Below are positions 36,026-45,847 of a stretch of 64,000 nucleotides of DNA, piece after piece (position 1 is the first letter of the stretch; every line of letters begins with the position of its first letter). Origin of the DNA: Paludibacter sp. (GTDB lineage Bacteria > Bacteroidota > Bacteroidia > Bacteroidales > Paludibacteraceae); the NCBI GenBank assembly GCA_028692715.1, contig JAQUWU010000014.1, positions 1 to 64,000 on the forward strand, given 5' to 3'. A program made the translations under genes and the position numbers. Under the pieces are notes generated by a model. It ran no database searches. It had not been told where the DNA came from and saw nothing but the letters and a program-made list of their open reading frames with translations.

Positions 36026-37054
36026 ATGAAATCTTTTGCCAGTGATAATTACTCAGGAATACATCCTGAAATTCTTGATGCCATTCAAGAGGCAAATCAA
36101 AATCACCAAATATCCTACGGTGACGATGAAATAACTTCTGAGACACAAAAACTTTTCGAAAAACAGTTTGGAAAAACAGATGTTTTATATGCATTTAACG
36201 GCACAGGCGCTAACGTTATTGCTCTGAAATGCTGCACCTTACCTTTTCAATCGGTTATTTGTTCGGAATATGCACACATACTAGTTGACGAATGTGGTGC
36301 TCCTACGCAAAACATTGGTTGCTCGCTCCTACCCGTTCCTACAAATGATGGAAAACTCACTCCAGAAATGATAAAACCATTTTTGAATCGAATAGGAAAT
36401 GTGCATAACACACAACCAAAGGTTATTTCTATTAGTCAGAGTACTGAATTAGGTACGGTTTACTCGATTAACGAGCTAAAATCTCTTTGCAATTTTGCAC
36501 ATTTGCACAATATGTATGTTCATTTAGATGGTGCACGCATTTCAAATGCGGTTGCTGCTCTGGGAGTTAGTATGAAAGAAGCAACCGTTGATTGTGGCAT
36601 CGACATAATGAGTTTCGGCGGGACCAAAAACGGGTTAATGATGGGTGAAGCCGTTTTGATTTTTAATGAAAATTTAAAAGAAAACGCACCCTATTTTCAA
36701 AAACAAACGGCTCAATTATTTTCAAAAAACCGTTTTATAGCTGCTCAGTTCAAGGCTTTGCTTAGCAATAATTTATGGTTGCGTATGGCGACTGAATCAA
36801 ATAAAATGGCGCAACTTCTGGCCTCTAAAGTGAAGGACTTGCCCGGTGTACTTATAAACCGAAAAGTAGATGCAAATGCCGTTTTTGTTATTATCCCTGA
36901 AGAAGTTATCGAACCATTGCGAAAATTATATCCTTTCTACGAATGGGATGCTCAAACTCACGAGCAACGTTGGATGTGTTCGTTTGATACTACAGCCGAA
37001 GAAGTTGATGAATTTGTGGGTAAATTAAAAGAATTATTGAATGTGAAAAATTAG
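36026..37054 (+). CDS. ltaE: Low-specificity L-threonine aldolase
   Basis: This 342-residue fold-type I PLP enzyme splits threonine or allo-threonine into glycine and acetaldehyde. Seen: the N-terminal FASDNYSGIHPEIL, YGDDEIT, substrate-side SQSTELGTVYS, cofactor Asp in VHLDGARISNA, and the Schiff-base lysine K201 in SFGGTKNGLM. Its length is normal. It supplies glycine or breaks down threonine and is a single gene with no operon partner. Confidence 0.93.
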   Translation: MKSFASDNYSGIHPEILDAIQEANQNHQISYGDDEITSETQKLFEKQFGKTDVLYAFNGTGANVIALKCCTLPFQSVICSEYAHILVDECGAPTQNIGCSLLPVPTNDGKLTPEMIKPFLNRIGNVHNTQPKVISISQSTELGTVYSINELKSLCNFAHLHNMYVHLDGARISNAVAALGVSMKEATVDCGIDIMSFGGTKNGLMMGEAVLIFNENLKENAPYFQKQTAQLFSKNRFIAAQFKALLSNNLWLRMATESNKMAQLLASKVKDLPGVLINRKVDANAVFVIIPEEVIEPLRKLYPFYEWDAQTHEQRWMCSFDTTAEEVDEFVGKLKELLNVKN

Positions 37055-37200
37055 AATAATTAGCCACAAAATGTCCTATTTAAAAATTGAAACAAAGATT
37101 TTTGATGATTTCTTAAATCAAAACTAGCTGACTACAATAAAAAGGATAACCACAAATTACACGAATTTTCCTAAGTACATAACAAAATTTCATAAACATC

Positions 37201-37461
37201 TGATTAATTACACATTACTTGTGCTAACGCTGGATTGACCTCGTCCGGTGAACCGAAAAACAAGTGAAGTTGGCGCAAGAAACTGTCCTGTTTGAGCGAC
37301 AGAGGAGCGAGTTTGGACGGTTTCAGCCAACTAAGCGAAGGTTTTTCGAGTGAAGCGGGCGCAGTCTTGAACTTTTTGCTTCCTTTTTGTTTCAAGACAA
37401 AAAGGAAGTCAGGGTTTAAGGGGCGGAAGCCCCTGTTGTAAATGATTGTTACACAGCGCAT
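37201..37461. repeat. GC-rich multi-helix structured repeat element
   Basis: This 260-bp island is clearly richer in GC than its flanks and folds strongly. AGTTGGC...GCCAACT with inner GAAAC/GTTTC and GTCC/GGAC pairs (37268-37332) is one long arm. CTTCCTTTTTGT/ACAAAAAGGAAG (37379-37408) is another. AGGGGC-GGAA-GCCCCT (37419-37434) ends in a GNRA-type tetraloop. An 85-codon frame exists on the minus strand (37204-37461), but its sequence is dictated by the stems and it is not a believable gene. I recall similar segments recurring between genes in other Bacteroidota; this is from memory and untested. Confidence 0.65.
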
Positions 37462-37636
37462 GATGAATTATAATAATTTTTGTCATGTACTAATCGAATT
37501 TTCACTAAAATTCATATTTAAAATTTGTGTAATTCGTAATTAAAAATGAGTTCTATATTTTGTTAAATAAATTATTAAGTTTAATTTTTATAGGAGCTTT
37601 TGCGGATAACTCCCAAATAAATATGGTGTTATCAAC
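37462..37636. other. AT-rich gap between structured repeat and ygiQ
   Basis: This AT-rich remainder of the gap has no gene. Together with 37055-37200 on the other side of the structured element it is plain intergenic sequence. Confidence 0.4.
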
Positions 37637-39463
37637 TTATTTCTCAAATAATTTCTTTTGTAAATCAGGTCTTTTCATTTTCTGCAAATCACGCATAATG
37701 GCATTTCGATATTCCGATTTATACCAAAAGAAGAATTTCCGTTGTTCCAACTTCTCATCCTTGTTTTTGGCTGTAAAAATTGGTTCGAGCGTATAAGGAT
37801 GATATCCTGAATAATAAATCTCAGTGGACAGTGTCATTGGCGTGGGAGTAAAATCCTGCACCTGTTCTAACCTAAAATCATATTTTTTCGTCAAAGCGGC
37901 CAAATCTGCCATATCCTCGTTATGGCAACCGGGATGGCTGGAAATAAAGTAAGGTATCAATTGCTGATTGAGACCCGCTTCACGATTTATCCTATCGAAT
38001 TGAGCCTTAAACCTCCCAAAATAATCGAAACTAGGTTTTCGCATGATATTCAAAACAGTTTCAGAAGTATGTTCCGGTGCAATTTTCAACCTTCCTGAAA
38101 CGTGATTTGTAATTAGTTCGCGCATGTATTCAGCATGACTTTTATTTGATTCGTAATTGTCAGTATCGCTTAACAACAAATCATACCTTATACCACTACC
38201 TATAAATGATTTTTTAATTCCCGGAATTTTATCTACAGAGCGGTAAATATCCAACAATGGAGAATGATCAGTATTCAAATTAAAGCAAACTTTAGGAAAA
38301 ATACAGGAAGGCTTTCTACATTTCCGGCAAACTTCCATATCAATTCCCTTCATTTTATACATATTGGCAGATGGACCTCCCAAATCGCTCAAATATCCTT
38401 TAAAATCGGGCATTTCAGTAATTTGTTTCACTTCATTCAGAATGGATTCTTTAGAACGTGAAATAATATGTTTACCCTGATGAGCTGAAATGGTACAAAA
38501 AGTACAACCTCCAAAACAGCCTCTGTGCAGATTCACCGAAAATTTAATCATTTCATAAGCCGAAATCGTTTTCCCTTTATATTTTGGATGAGGCAAACGG
38601 GTATAAGGCAAATCGTACGAACGATCTAATTCCGATTCTGAAAGTGGTTCATAAGGGGGATTTACAATTACCAGCTTATTTCCTGTTTCCTGAATCAAAC
38701 GAGCAGCATGATATTTATTCGATTCAATTTCAATATGTTTAAAATTGGAAGCATATTTCTTTTTGTCAACCAGACATTCTTCGTGCGAAACGAGTTTGGT
38801 ATTTTTCCATTCCCTGAAGGGCAATACTTCTGTTGCTAAAAAAGACGTTTGAGGTATAAATTTTATTTCAGAAATAGTTTTACCACTTTGAAGTTGTTTA
38901 ACTAATTCAACTACCGGCTTCTCTCCCATTCCATACACGAGTAAATCGGCTTTTGAATCAATAAGTATACTGGGCATTAACTTGTCCGACCAATAATCGT
39001 AATGTGTAAACCGTCTGAGCGAAGCTTCGATACCGCCAATCACCAATGGTACATCGGGATAAAGTTTTTTAATGATGTTTGAATAGGTAATTGTAGTATA
39101 ATCAGGACGCATACCTGGTTTAGAATCAGGCGTATATGCATCGTCAGATCGCAATCGTTTATTGGCAGTATAATGATTTACCATTGAATCCATATTGCCG
39201 GCAGATATTGCGAAAAAAAGTCTCGGACGCCCCATTTTCTTGAAATCGCGCAAATCATCACGCCAATTTGGTTGAGGAACAATAGCTACTTTCAATCCTT
39301 GTGCTTCCAGCGTACGTCCGATAACAGCTGCCGCAAAAGCAGGATGATCAACATAGGCATCTCCACTGAAAAGAACAACATCTACTTCATTCCATCCTCT
39401 GATTTCGAGTTCTTTTTTAGTGGTAGGTAAAAAATCGGTGAGTTGATATATTTTGTTTTGCAT
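37637..39463 (-). CDS. YgiQ-family radical SAM protein
   Basis: The 608-residue protein belongs to the YgiQ family. The N-terminal ~280 residues form a B12-binding-like UPF0313 region (LPTTKKELEIRGW, VVLFSGDAYVDHPAFA). The radical SAM core has the [4Fe-4S] motif CX3CX2C in HRGCFGGCTFCTISAHQGKHIISRS. A further Cys set (VCRKCRKPSCIFPKVC) suggests another metal site. The C-terminal part has QVQDFTPTPMTLSTEIYYSG, a family signature. The reaction is unknown. It reads toward the structured repeat and is transcribed divergently from the DUF362 gene. Confidence 0.93.
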   Translation of the reverse strand: MQNKIYQLTDFLPTTKKELEIRGWNEVDVVLFSGDAYVDHPAFAAAVIGRTLEAQGLKVAIVPQPNWRDDLRDFKKMGRPRLFFAISAGNMDSMVNHYTANKRLRSDDAYTPDSKPGMRPDYTTITYSNIIKKLYPDVPLVIGGIEASLRRFTHYDYWSDKLMPSILIDSKADLLVYGMGEKPVVELVKQLQSGKTISEIKFIPQTSFLATEVLPFREWKNTKLVSHEECLVDKKKYASNFKHIEIESNKYHAARLIQETGNKLVIVNPPYEPLSESELDRSYDLPYTRLPHPKYKGKTISAYEMIKFSVNLHRGCFGGCTFCTISAHQGKHIISRSKESILNEVKQITEMPDFKGYLSDLGGPSANMYKMKGIDMEVCRKCRKPSCIFPKVCFNLNTDHSPLLDIYRSVDKIPGIKKSFIGSGIRYDLLLSDTDNYESNKSHAEYMRELITNHVSGRLKIAPEHTSETVLNIMRKPSFDYFGRFKAQFDRINREAGLNQQLIPYFISSHPGCHNEDMADLAALTKKYDFRLEQVQDFTPTPMTLSTEIYYSGYHPYTLEPIFTAKNKDEKLEQRKFFFWYKSEYRNAIMRDLQKMKRPDLQKKLFEK

Positions 39464-39611
39464 TTTATTTAACCAAAGTGAACAATTAAAATACCCGGTT
39501 TTTCATCATCCGAATATTTTGCTAAAGATTTAAAATCAACAACAAAGATACAAACAATAAAGTTCTTGTCTGTAAAATTCCATTTCATATTTCTCTTTAA
39601 GAAAAAAACCT

Positions 39612-39619
39612 TACTTTTG
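39612..39619 (+). promoter_or_regulatory. Promoter -7 box of the DUF362 gene
   Basis: TACTTTTG matches the consensus, 35 bp before the ATG at 39654. Confidence 0.55.
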
Positions 39620-39653
39620 AAAATTGATTTTATGTTTGATAAAAAACAACAAA

Positions 39654-40799
39654 ATGAAGAGTAAAGTAGCCATTGTTCGATGTAATTCATACCTACAGGA
39701 AGAAGTAAATGAAGCAGTAAAAAAGGGATTAGATTTATTGGGTGGTGCAAGAGTATTTGCAAATAAAGACGAAAGTATTTTATTGAAAGTAAACCTTTTA
39801 GTAGGTGAAGTACCCGAAAAATGTGTAACAACTCATCCCTCTGTATTTCGTGCAGTTGCCGAGCAATTTAAAGAAGTTGGCGCCCAACTGAGTTATGGTG
39901 ATTCTCCGGGTTTCGGGGCAACACACGCCGCTGCAAAAAAAGCCGGAATTGCTGAAGTAGCAGAAGAAATGAATATAACATTAGGTGATTTCAAAGAAGG
40001 TAAAGAAGTGTTTTTTGAAAAAGGGATACAAAATAAAAAATTTTTTATTGCTAATGCAGTACTTGATACTGACGGACTTGTTAGTTTAGCAAAAATGAAA
40101 ACTCACGCACTAGAGCGTTTTACAGGAGCTATAAAAAATCAATTTGGTTGTGTGGTGGGTATGCGTAAAGGGGAATTTCATGTAAAATTGCCCGATGCAA
40201 CTGATTTCGCCAGAATGTTAGTAGACTTGAATAGTTTTATACAACCGAAACTATATATTATGGATGGAGTTATGGCCATGGAAGGCAACGGACCACGTGG
40301 AGGCACACCACGCCAAATGAACGTTTTGTTATTCTCCACCGACCCGGTAGCATTAGATGCAACAGCTAGCCGAATGATAAACCTTGATCCGCTTTATGTT
40401 CCTACAACACTTGTCGGTGCCGAAAACGGTTCTGGGAAATATAAAGAAGATGATATAGAAATAGTCGGAGATAAATTAAATGACTTTATATGCAAAGATT
40501 TTAATGTCGTGCGTGCTCCTGTTAAAACGATAAAAAAGAACAAAGTTAATACATTTTTAAACAATCAATTGGTTTCAAAACCGGTAATAATTGAGGAAAA
40601 ATGTACTCATTGTGGCACTTGCGTACAAAGTTGTCCGGTGGAAGGCAAAGCTATAAACTGGTTCGATGGTGATAAAACAAAAGTTCCGACCTATGACTAC
40701 AAAAAATGTATTCGTTGTTATTGTTGTCAGGAAATGTGTCCCGAAAGTGCAATAATACTGAAAGCCCCCTTGATTATCAAGGTGGGAAAGATATTTTAA
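39654..40799 (+). CDS. DUF362 domain protein with 2 x [4Fe-4S] ferredoxin module
   Basis: The 381-residue protein joins a DUF362 domain (about 1-300; AIVRCNSY, SYGDSPGFGATHAAAKKAGI, KMKTHALERFTGAIKNQFG) to a C-terminal ferredoxin pair, CTHCGTCVQSCPVEG and CIRCYCCQEMCPESA. The family occurs in anaerobes and is thought to have an iron-sulfur redox role; the reaction is unknown. A TTG at 39624 would extend it by ten residues over the promoter, so ATG 39654 (MKSKVAIVRC) is used. Confidence 0.9.
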   Translation: MKSKVAIVRCNSYLQEEVNEAVKKGLDLLGGARVFANKDESILLKVNLLVGEVPEKCVTTHPSVFRAVAEQFKEVGAQLSYGDSPGFGATHAAAKKAGIAEVAEEMNITLGDFKEGKEVFFEKGIQNKKFFIANAVLDTDGLVSLAKMKTHALERFTGAIKNQFGCVVGMRKGEFHVKLPDATDFARMLVDLNSFIQPKLYIMDGVMAMEGNGPRGGTPRQMNVLLFSTDPVALDATASRMINLDPLYVPTTLVGAENGSGKYKEDDIEIVGDKLNDFICKDFNVVRAPVKTIKKNKVNTFLNNQLVSKPVIIEEKCTHCGTCVQSCPVEGKAINWFDGDKTKVPTYDYKKCIRCYCCQEMCPESAIILKAPLIIKVGKIF

Positions 40800-40900
40800 A
40801 AATATAACTCGATTATAGATTAATACGGCACAGAATGAATTATGAATCAGTTGGATTAGCTGGTTAATAAAAATGCTGAAATAGAAAAAAAAAACAGATT

Positions 40901-41362
40901 ATGGAACTAATTGAATTAAACAAAAGACCTGATATTGAGATAAATTCAAAATTAGACAGAAGATATCAACAATTTGAGAAACTCCTGAGTGAAATTTTCA
41001 AACATGAAATTCCTGATGAAATTACAGGTTTAATTAATGAATATGTTCATAACATTAATTCAATAGTAGACTCTGAAAATGAACTTCGTAAGTTATTAAG
41101 AAAATCACAATCCAAAATTTTAAAGCTAATTGAAAAAGAACTAAATCTGGTAACCAAAAATCATTATCGCAATGCATGGTTGGCAATTGGTTTATCAATT
41201 GGAATTGCTATTGGTAGTGCCATTGGAACAAAAATTGGGGGAATGTCCCTTTTAGGCATCGGCATGACTGTTGGTATGGCACTTGGTATTGTCTGGGGAA
41301 ATTCAATGGATAAAAAAGCAAAAGAAAGTGGTTTACAATTAGATATTGAAATAAGACATTAA
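40901..41362 (+). CDS. Glycine-zipper membrane protein, unknown function
   Basis: The 153-residue protein has a charged helical N-terminal part (1-90) likely to form a coiled coil. A hydrophobic stretch follows (about 93-135) made of small-residue repeats (IGLSIGIAIGSAIGTKIGG and LGIGMTVGMALGIVWG), the look of two packed glycine-zipper transmembrane helices. The C-terminus is short and polar. No family is recognised. A 27-codon single-span peptide gene follows 21 bp later, which may form an operon with it. Confidence 0.65.
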   Translation: MELIELNKRPDIEINSKLDRRYQQFEKLLSEIFKHEIPDEITGLINEYVHNINSIVDSENELRKLLRKSQSKILKLIEKELNLVTKNHYRNAWLAIGLSIGIAIGSAIGTKIGGMSLLGIGMTVGMALGIVWGNSMDKKAKESGLQLDIEIRH

Positions 41363-41383
41363 AAGATAAAAATTGTTCATAAT

Positions 41384-41467
41384 ATGAATATTAAAATTGA
41401 ATTAACGATTTTTGTTGCATTTATAGTAATTCTGATATTTTTTATTCAATACTTACAATTAATATAG
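41384..41467 (+). CDS. Candidate 27-residue single-span membrane peptide
   Basis: ATG 41384 to TAG 41465-41467 encodes MNIKIELTIFVAFIVILIFF followed by IQYLQLI, almost entirely one transmembrane helix. It begins 21 bp after the glycine-zipper gene in the same direction. Composition is far from random for this length, but AT-rich DNA easily gives hydrophobic codons, so it is only a candidate. Confidence 0.35.
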   Translation: MNIKIELTIFVAFIVILIFFIQYLQLI

Positions 41468-41546
41468 CGAAATTAAACAAACGATGTCCCCTTGACTTTA
41501 TATATAATGAAAAGCTGGATAAAGCAGATAATTAAATAAATAAACC

Positions 41547-41569
41547 GACCCCCAACCCCTAAATGGGGG
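41547..41569. repeat. Half copy of the CCCCTA palindromic repeat
   Basis: CCCCCAACCCCTAAATGGGGG is one arm of the family found at 14.0, 25.8 and 26.9 kb. It lies 17 bp before the methyltransferase-like gene; no partner arm is visible within 150 bp. Confidence 0.65.
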
Positions 41570-41585
41570 CTAATAATAAAATACC

Positions 41586-42497
41586 ATGAATAAGCCTAAC
41601 CAAGACATTAAACAATTTATCGAAAAACAACTGACCTCAAACAGCGGAAAAAACTTATTGGCAAGCAATGAAATAAGCTCATTGAAATTCATTGACGTAA
41701 ATGAAATGTTGGTACGTTCCATAAAAGAAATGGACGCAAAAACGGAGCAGGAAATGGTCGATTTTGCTGCAGATGAGGCACTTCAGGAATTTTGTCGGAT
41801 TAATCAGTATTTCTCGTTTAATTCTCAATCGGTAGAAGAATTGAAATCTATTTATAGACAGCTTAATTCAACCATTCGTATGCTAAAAGACGATGCTTCA
41901 ACCGCCGAACTTGAGTTTGTTAGTCAGCAACATTATAACAATTTGTGTGATTGGTTGGTGAAAACAAATGCCTTTGCCGGAAAAATGTACGATAAAAATC
42001 AGGAATTTGCTCAACCTGTTGCATGCTCTGAATATCCACCAAGTTTACAATTAAATATTCTTCAACTTGACATAAAAACAATGCTTCAGCCCGTGTTAGA
42101 TATTGGTTGCGGTAGAGAAATGAATTTGGTAAATTATTTGCGTGATAATGGAATAGAAGCATATGGGATCGATCGTTTTGAAAATAAAAGTCCATTTTAT
42201 CAAAAAACCGATTGGCTTGAATATCAGTTCGAATCAAATAAATGGGGAACCATTATCAGTAATCTCGGATTTTCCAATCATTTTACACACCATAATGCAA
42301 GGATAGATGGAAAATATAGAGATTATGCTATAAAGTATATGGAAATACTGGACTCCTTACAGCTAAATGGAAGTTTTCATTATTCCCCCGATCTTCCCTT
42401 TATCGAAGTTTATATTGACAAATCGAAATATCGCTGTATTAATTTATCCATTGAAGGATATGCCTATAAAGCAAGTCAAATTACAAAGATTGGCTAA
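41586..42497 (+). CDS. SAM-dependent methyltransferase-like protein
   Basis: The 303-residue protein has an N-terminal helical part (about 1-145) and a class I SAM-binding region. Motif I is PVLDIGCGREMNLVNYL (about 171-187), followed by an acidic strand end in AYGIDRF and a motif IV-like NKWGTIISNLGFSNHFTHH. The substrate is unknown. The N-terminal part has no recognised domain. It is transcribed just upstream of proS but separated by a promoter, so it is probably a single gene. Confidence 0.7.
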   Translation: MNKPNQDIKQFIEKQLTSNSGKNLLASNEISSLKFIDVNEMLVRSIKEMDAKTEQEMVDFAADEALQEFCRINQYFSFNSQSVEELKSIYRQLNSTIRMLKDDASTAELEFVSQQHYNNLCDWLVKTNAFAGKMYDKNQEFAQPVACSEYPPSLQLNILQLDIKTMLQPVLDIGCGREMNLVNYLRDNGIEAYGIDRFENKSPFYQKTDWLEYQFESNKWGTIISNLGFSNHFTHHNARIDGKYRDYAIKYMEILDSLQLNGSFHYSPDLPFIEVYIDKSKYRCINLSIEGYAYKASQITKIG

Positions 42498-42518
42498 GAA
42501 TATTTCCTGAAAAATGAT

Positions 42519-42526
42519 TACCTTTG
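42519..42526 (+). promoter_or_regulatory. Promoter -7 box of proS
   Basis: TACCTTTG matches TAnnTTTG. It lies 92 bp before the proS ATG, giving a leader of about 80 nt in which I see no T-box-like fold. Confidence 0.55.
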
Positions 42527-42617
42527 CACTCCTTAATGATAATTTGTTCAACTGGAAATTAGTTCTTTAGTTAACGGATTATTTTGTAAACGTAAATGAT
42601 AAATTGAAAATTAGGAA

Positions 42618-44090
42618 ATGGCAAAAGAATTAACTTCGCGTAGCGAAAACTACTCACAATGGTATAACGACCTTGTATTAAAAGCAGATTTGGCTGAAAG
42701 CTCAGCCGTTCGTGGTTGTATGGTAATAAAACCTTATGGATATGCCATTTGGGAGAAAATACAGGCTGAATTGGACAGAATGTTCAAAGAAACCGGTCAC
42801 CAAAATGCTTATTTTCCTTTATTTATACCAAAATCGTTCCTAAGCAAAGAGGCTGAACATGTTGAGGGTTTTGCAAAAGAATGTGCTGTGGTAACACATC
42901 ATCGTCTTAAAGCAGATCCTAACGGAAATGGACTAATTGTTGATCCTGATGCTAAACTCGAAGAAGAACTGATTGTTCGACCAACTTCCGAAACCATTAT
43001 CTGGAGCACATTTAAAAACTGGATACAATCTTATCGCGATCTTCCATTACTAATAAACCAATGGGCAAATGTCGTTCGCTGGGAAATGCGCACCCGTTTA
43101 TTCCTTCGTACTGCAGAGTTCTTGTGGCAAGAAGGTCACACCGCACATGCTACTCGCGAAGAAGCTGTTGAAGAAGCACGTAAAATGCTGGAAATCTATG
43201 CCGATTTTGCTGAACGTTATATGGCTATGCCTGTATTAAAAGGCGTAAAATCAGCTAACGAACGTTTTGCCGGAGCGTTGGACACCTATTGTATTGAAGC
43301 ATTAATGCAAGACGGAAAAGCATTGCAAGCAGGGACTTCTCACTTTCTTGGTCAAAATTTTGCTAAGGCATTTGATGTCACTTTTGTGGATAAAACCAAC
43401 AAAATTGATTATGTCTGGGCAACTTCATGGGGCGTTTCAACTCGTTTAATGGGTGCTTTAATTATGACACATTCCGACGATAACGGATTAGTGCTCCCTC
43501 CTAACCTAGCTCCTTTTCAGGTAGTTATTGTTCCGATTTATAAAAACGACGAACAATTGGCAGCCATTTCTGAAAAAGTAAACGAAATAACTCCAAAACT
43601 AAAAGCATTGGGTATTTCTGTAAAATTCGACAACAACGATAATAAAAAACCGGGATGGAAATTTGCCGAATACGAATTAAAAGGCGTTCCTGTACGTTTG
43701 GCAATGGGTGCACGTGATCTCGAAAACGGAACTGTGGAAATTGCCCGTCGTGATACATTAACAAAAGAAACGGTTGCAATTGAAGGAGTTGAAACATATA
43801 TTAATCAGTTATTGAAAGATATTCAGGCAAATATTTTCCAAAAAGCATTTGATTTTCGCACGTCAGTAACTCGTGATGTTAATTCATACGATGAATTTAA
43901 AATTGAAATTGAAAAGGGTGGATTTTTGATGTGTCATTGGGATGGAACGCCTGAAACTGAAGAAAAAATTAAAGAAGATACAAAAGCCACTATACGTTGT
44001 ATTCCATTGGAAGGAGATAAAACTCCGGGAGTTTGTATGGTTACAGGGAAACCATCAGCACAACGCGTTGTTTTTGCAAGAGCCTATTAA
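42618..44090 (+). CDS. proS: Prolyl-tRNA synthetase
   Basis: This 490-residue class II synthetase attaches proline to tRNA-Pro. It is the shorter archaeal/eukaryotic-like (type 3) form without the editing insertion. Seen: the N-terminal [20 protein letters not shown], motif 2 region [26 protein letters not shown], the ATP-binding [31 protein letters not shown], the HGTP anticodon-binding domain (about 295-400), and the C-terminal prolyl-specific domain ending [19 protein letters not shown] strong terminator follows. Confidence 0.97.
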   Translation: MAKELTSRSENYSQWYNDLVLKADLAESSAVRGCMVIKPYGYAIWEKIQAELDRMFKETGHQNAYFPLFIPKSFLSKEAEHVEGFAKECAVVTHHRLKADPNGNGLIVDPDAKLEEELIVRPTSETIIWSTFKNWIQSYRDLPLLINQWANVVRWEMRTRLFLRTAEFLWQEGHTAHATREEAVEEARKMLEIYADFAERYMAMPVLKGVKSANERFAGALDTYCIEALMQDGKALQAGTSHFLGQNFAKAFDVTFVDKTNKIDYVWATSWGVSTRLMGALIMTHSDDNGLVLPPNLAPFQVVIVPIYKNDEQLAAISEKVNEITPKLKALGISVKFDNNDNKKPGWKFAEYELKGVPVRLAMGARDLENGTVEIARRDTLTKETVAIEGVETYINQLLKDIQANIFQKAFDFRTSVTRDVNSYDEFKIEIEKGGFLMCHWDGTPETEEKIKEDTKATIRCIPLEGDKTPGVCMVTGKPSAQRVVFARAY

Positions 44091-44108
44091 TTTTTTTTTA
44101 ATATAATA

Positions 44109-44150
44109 ACAGAAGGCTGGATCATCGAATTGATCCAGCCTTCTTGTTTT
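44109..44150 (+). terminator. Terminator after proS
   Basis: A 14-bp perfect stem AGAAGGCTGGATCA / TGATCCAGCCTTCT with a 6-base loop (44111-44144), then TGTTTT. Confidence 0.9.
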
Positions 44151-44465
44151 AATAATACCTATTACTATATATCAATAATTTTCACAGACTGTATTTATAT
44201 AGTGACCCAAAGCAATTTTATAAATGTACTAATTTTAATGCCGATGCAAAACGGATAAATTGAACATTGAGACTAACTTGGCTGCAGTAGACAGTGTTGA
44301 AATTGAACTTCTATGTATAAGAACTTACATCCTGCTAAATAAGTAATGAGAATAATATAATGTCTCATTAATAAACTCGTAATATGCTGCTTATCTTCTT
44401 TTTGTTAAATTGTAAATGCTACATTATTTAATGGTAAATACTTACACTGTTCAGTGCACAACAAA
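44151..44465. other. Non-coding gap between proS and type IX cargo gene
   Basis: About 315 bp of AT-rich sequence. Short stretches read like coding sequence (around 44255-44343), but there is no start codon and no recognised family. Otherwise I see nothing in it. Confidence 0.4.
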
Positions 44466-44498
44466 AAAAACGACCCGAAATAATTTTCGGGTCGTTTT
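44466..44498. terminator. Bidirectional terminator after the type IX cargo gene
   Basis: AAAACGACCCGAAA / TTTCGGGTCGTTTT is a 14-bp palindromic stem with A and T tracts on the two sides. Confidence 0.88.
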
Positions 44499-44520
44499 AA
44501 ATTTAATTAAATATCTTGAA

Positions 44521-45549
44521 CTATCTCAAAATACTAACTTTTAAAGTGTTTGAATTAGTTTTTACGATATAAATACCTTTAGTAAAATTACTCATATTAA
44601 TTTCTTTATCACTTGAAGTAGAAATTAGTTTTCCGGCAACATTAAAGATATTCACAACTGAACTGTTAGTGTTATAAACAGATTTACCATCAAATGAAAG
44701 AGCTGAAAAATCATTCGGTGCATTAACTGCTGAAGCATTAGGTAAAGTTGCTTTAGTACTTGGAACAGTTAAACCTGCCAAAATATAAACAGCATTTCTC
44801 CAAATAGTTAAACCATCATCTGTGATATTTTTACCTCCATTTGCCGAAATTGCTCCAAAATTCATACTAATTGCAATCATTCTTGAGATAAGAGTTTCAG
44901 TATCAATAGTTGAACCAGCAGGAATGTCATTTATAGAAACTGCTGCATTTGTAACACCCGATGGTTGTGCTAATAATGTGGATGCACCAGAAATCACATT
45001 ACCTGTAGTATAATTTAGGTATTTAATACTATTTGTAAGTCCAAGTTCACCTAAATCTGTTGTAGGATCAACTAACACAGTAATTTCATTGGCTGTAATA
45101 GTACATGCTTTAAATAAATCGTTTGTTGTAGCACCATCCTGAACTGTAAGTTTTGGGGTAGCACCTTCAACAGCAGCAGCGGGACTCGTTGTAATAGCTT
45201 TACCAGTTTTTAAAGCATACGTTTTATTGTAAATAAAAGGTTTAGGAATACTATTAATACCTAACGAACCTGTAGTCTTAAGAATTGCATCACCTGAATT
45301 AAAACTTTCTTGTACAATAATTACATCATAATCTGCTAAATCAGTAATTACGTCTGAAGATTCAACAACTTTTACGGTTACATCCAAATTCGTATCTGCT
45401 TTCAACATTTGAATAATAGCATCATTGCTAGGCGATGTTGCAGTTGTAGTCATTGTTAATTTGTTCATAGTTACATAAGCAACTTTTTTTACTGCTTGTA
45501 CGTTTATAACACATACAACTGCCAAAAGGATAAGTAATGTTTTTTTCAT
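44521..45549 (-). CDS. Secreted protein with type IX (type A) sorting domain
   Basis: The 342-residue protein has a signal peptide (about 1-19) and a C-terminal T9SS type A domain (about 265-342: VVNIFNVAGKLISTSSDKEINMSNFTKGIYIVKTNSNTLKVSILR). The body has a fold suggestive of Rossmann-like / glutamine-amidotransferase-like ThuA domains (KKVAYVTMNK, LADYDVIIVQESF), without recognisable catalytic residues. It is expected to be exported through the type IX system and fixed at the cell surface. Function is unknown. A solitary gene. Confidence 0.8.
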   Translation of the reverse strand: MKKTLLILLAVVCVINVQAVKKVAYVTMNKLTMTTTATSPSNDAIIQMLKADTNLDVTVKVVESSDVITDLADYDVIIVQESFNSGDAILKTTGSLGINSIPKPFIYNKTYALKTGKAITTSPAAAVEGATPKLTVQDGATTNDLFKACTITANEITVLVDPTTDLGELGLTNSIKYLNYTTGNVISGASTLLAQPSGVTNAAVSINDIPAGSTIDTETLISRMIAISMNFGAISANGGKNITDDGLTIWRNAVYILAGLTVPSTKATLPNASAVNAPNDFSALSFDGKSVYNTNSSVVNIFNVAGKLISTSSDKEINMSNFTKGIYIVKTNSNTLKVSILR

Positions 45550-45847
45550 AATAAATAAATTTTAATAAATGAATAATAGATTTATAATTAAAATAATACA
45601 ATTAAGCTTTCTTCTGTTTTCTTAATGTATTATCATTTCACAAACACAATTATAAAAAAACTTTAAGCAAACTAAAAATGCTCATTTTTAGCTACAATAT
45701 CATTTTTTACACATATTATACCAATTTTTACACACTGCAAAAAAAACATCCCTTTAATAAACATAAATATTAATTTCGAATATATGTATTGATTATATGA
45801 CACTTAGGTTTTTCATATTATTTCAGTACTATTATTTAGCTCGATTA

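Noticed and set aside
37204..37461. 85-codon minus-strand frame over the GC-rich island
   Set aside because: Codons follow from strong stem pairing, the start is in the repeat, and no domain is visible. Treated as a repeat, not a gene.
42527..42617. T-box riboswitch in front of proS
   Set aside because: The leader is only ~80 nt with no T-box motif, specifier stem or terminator.
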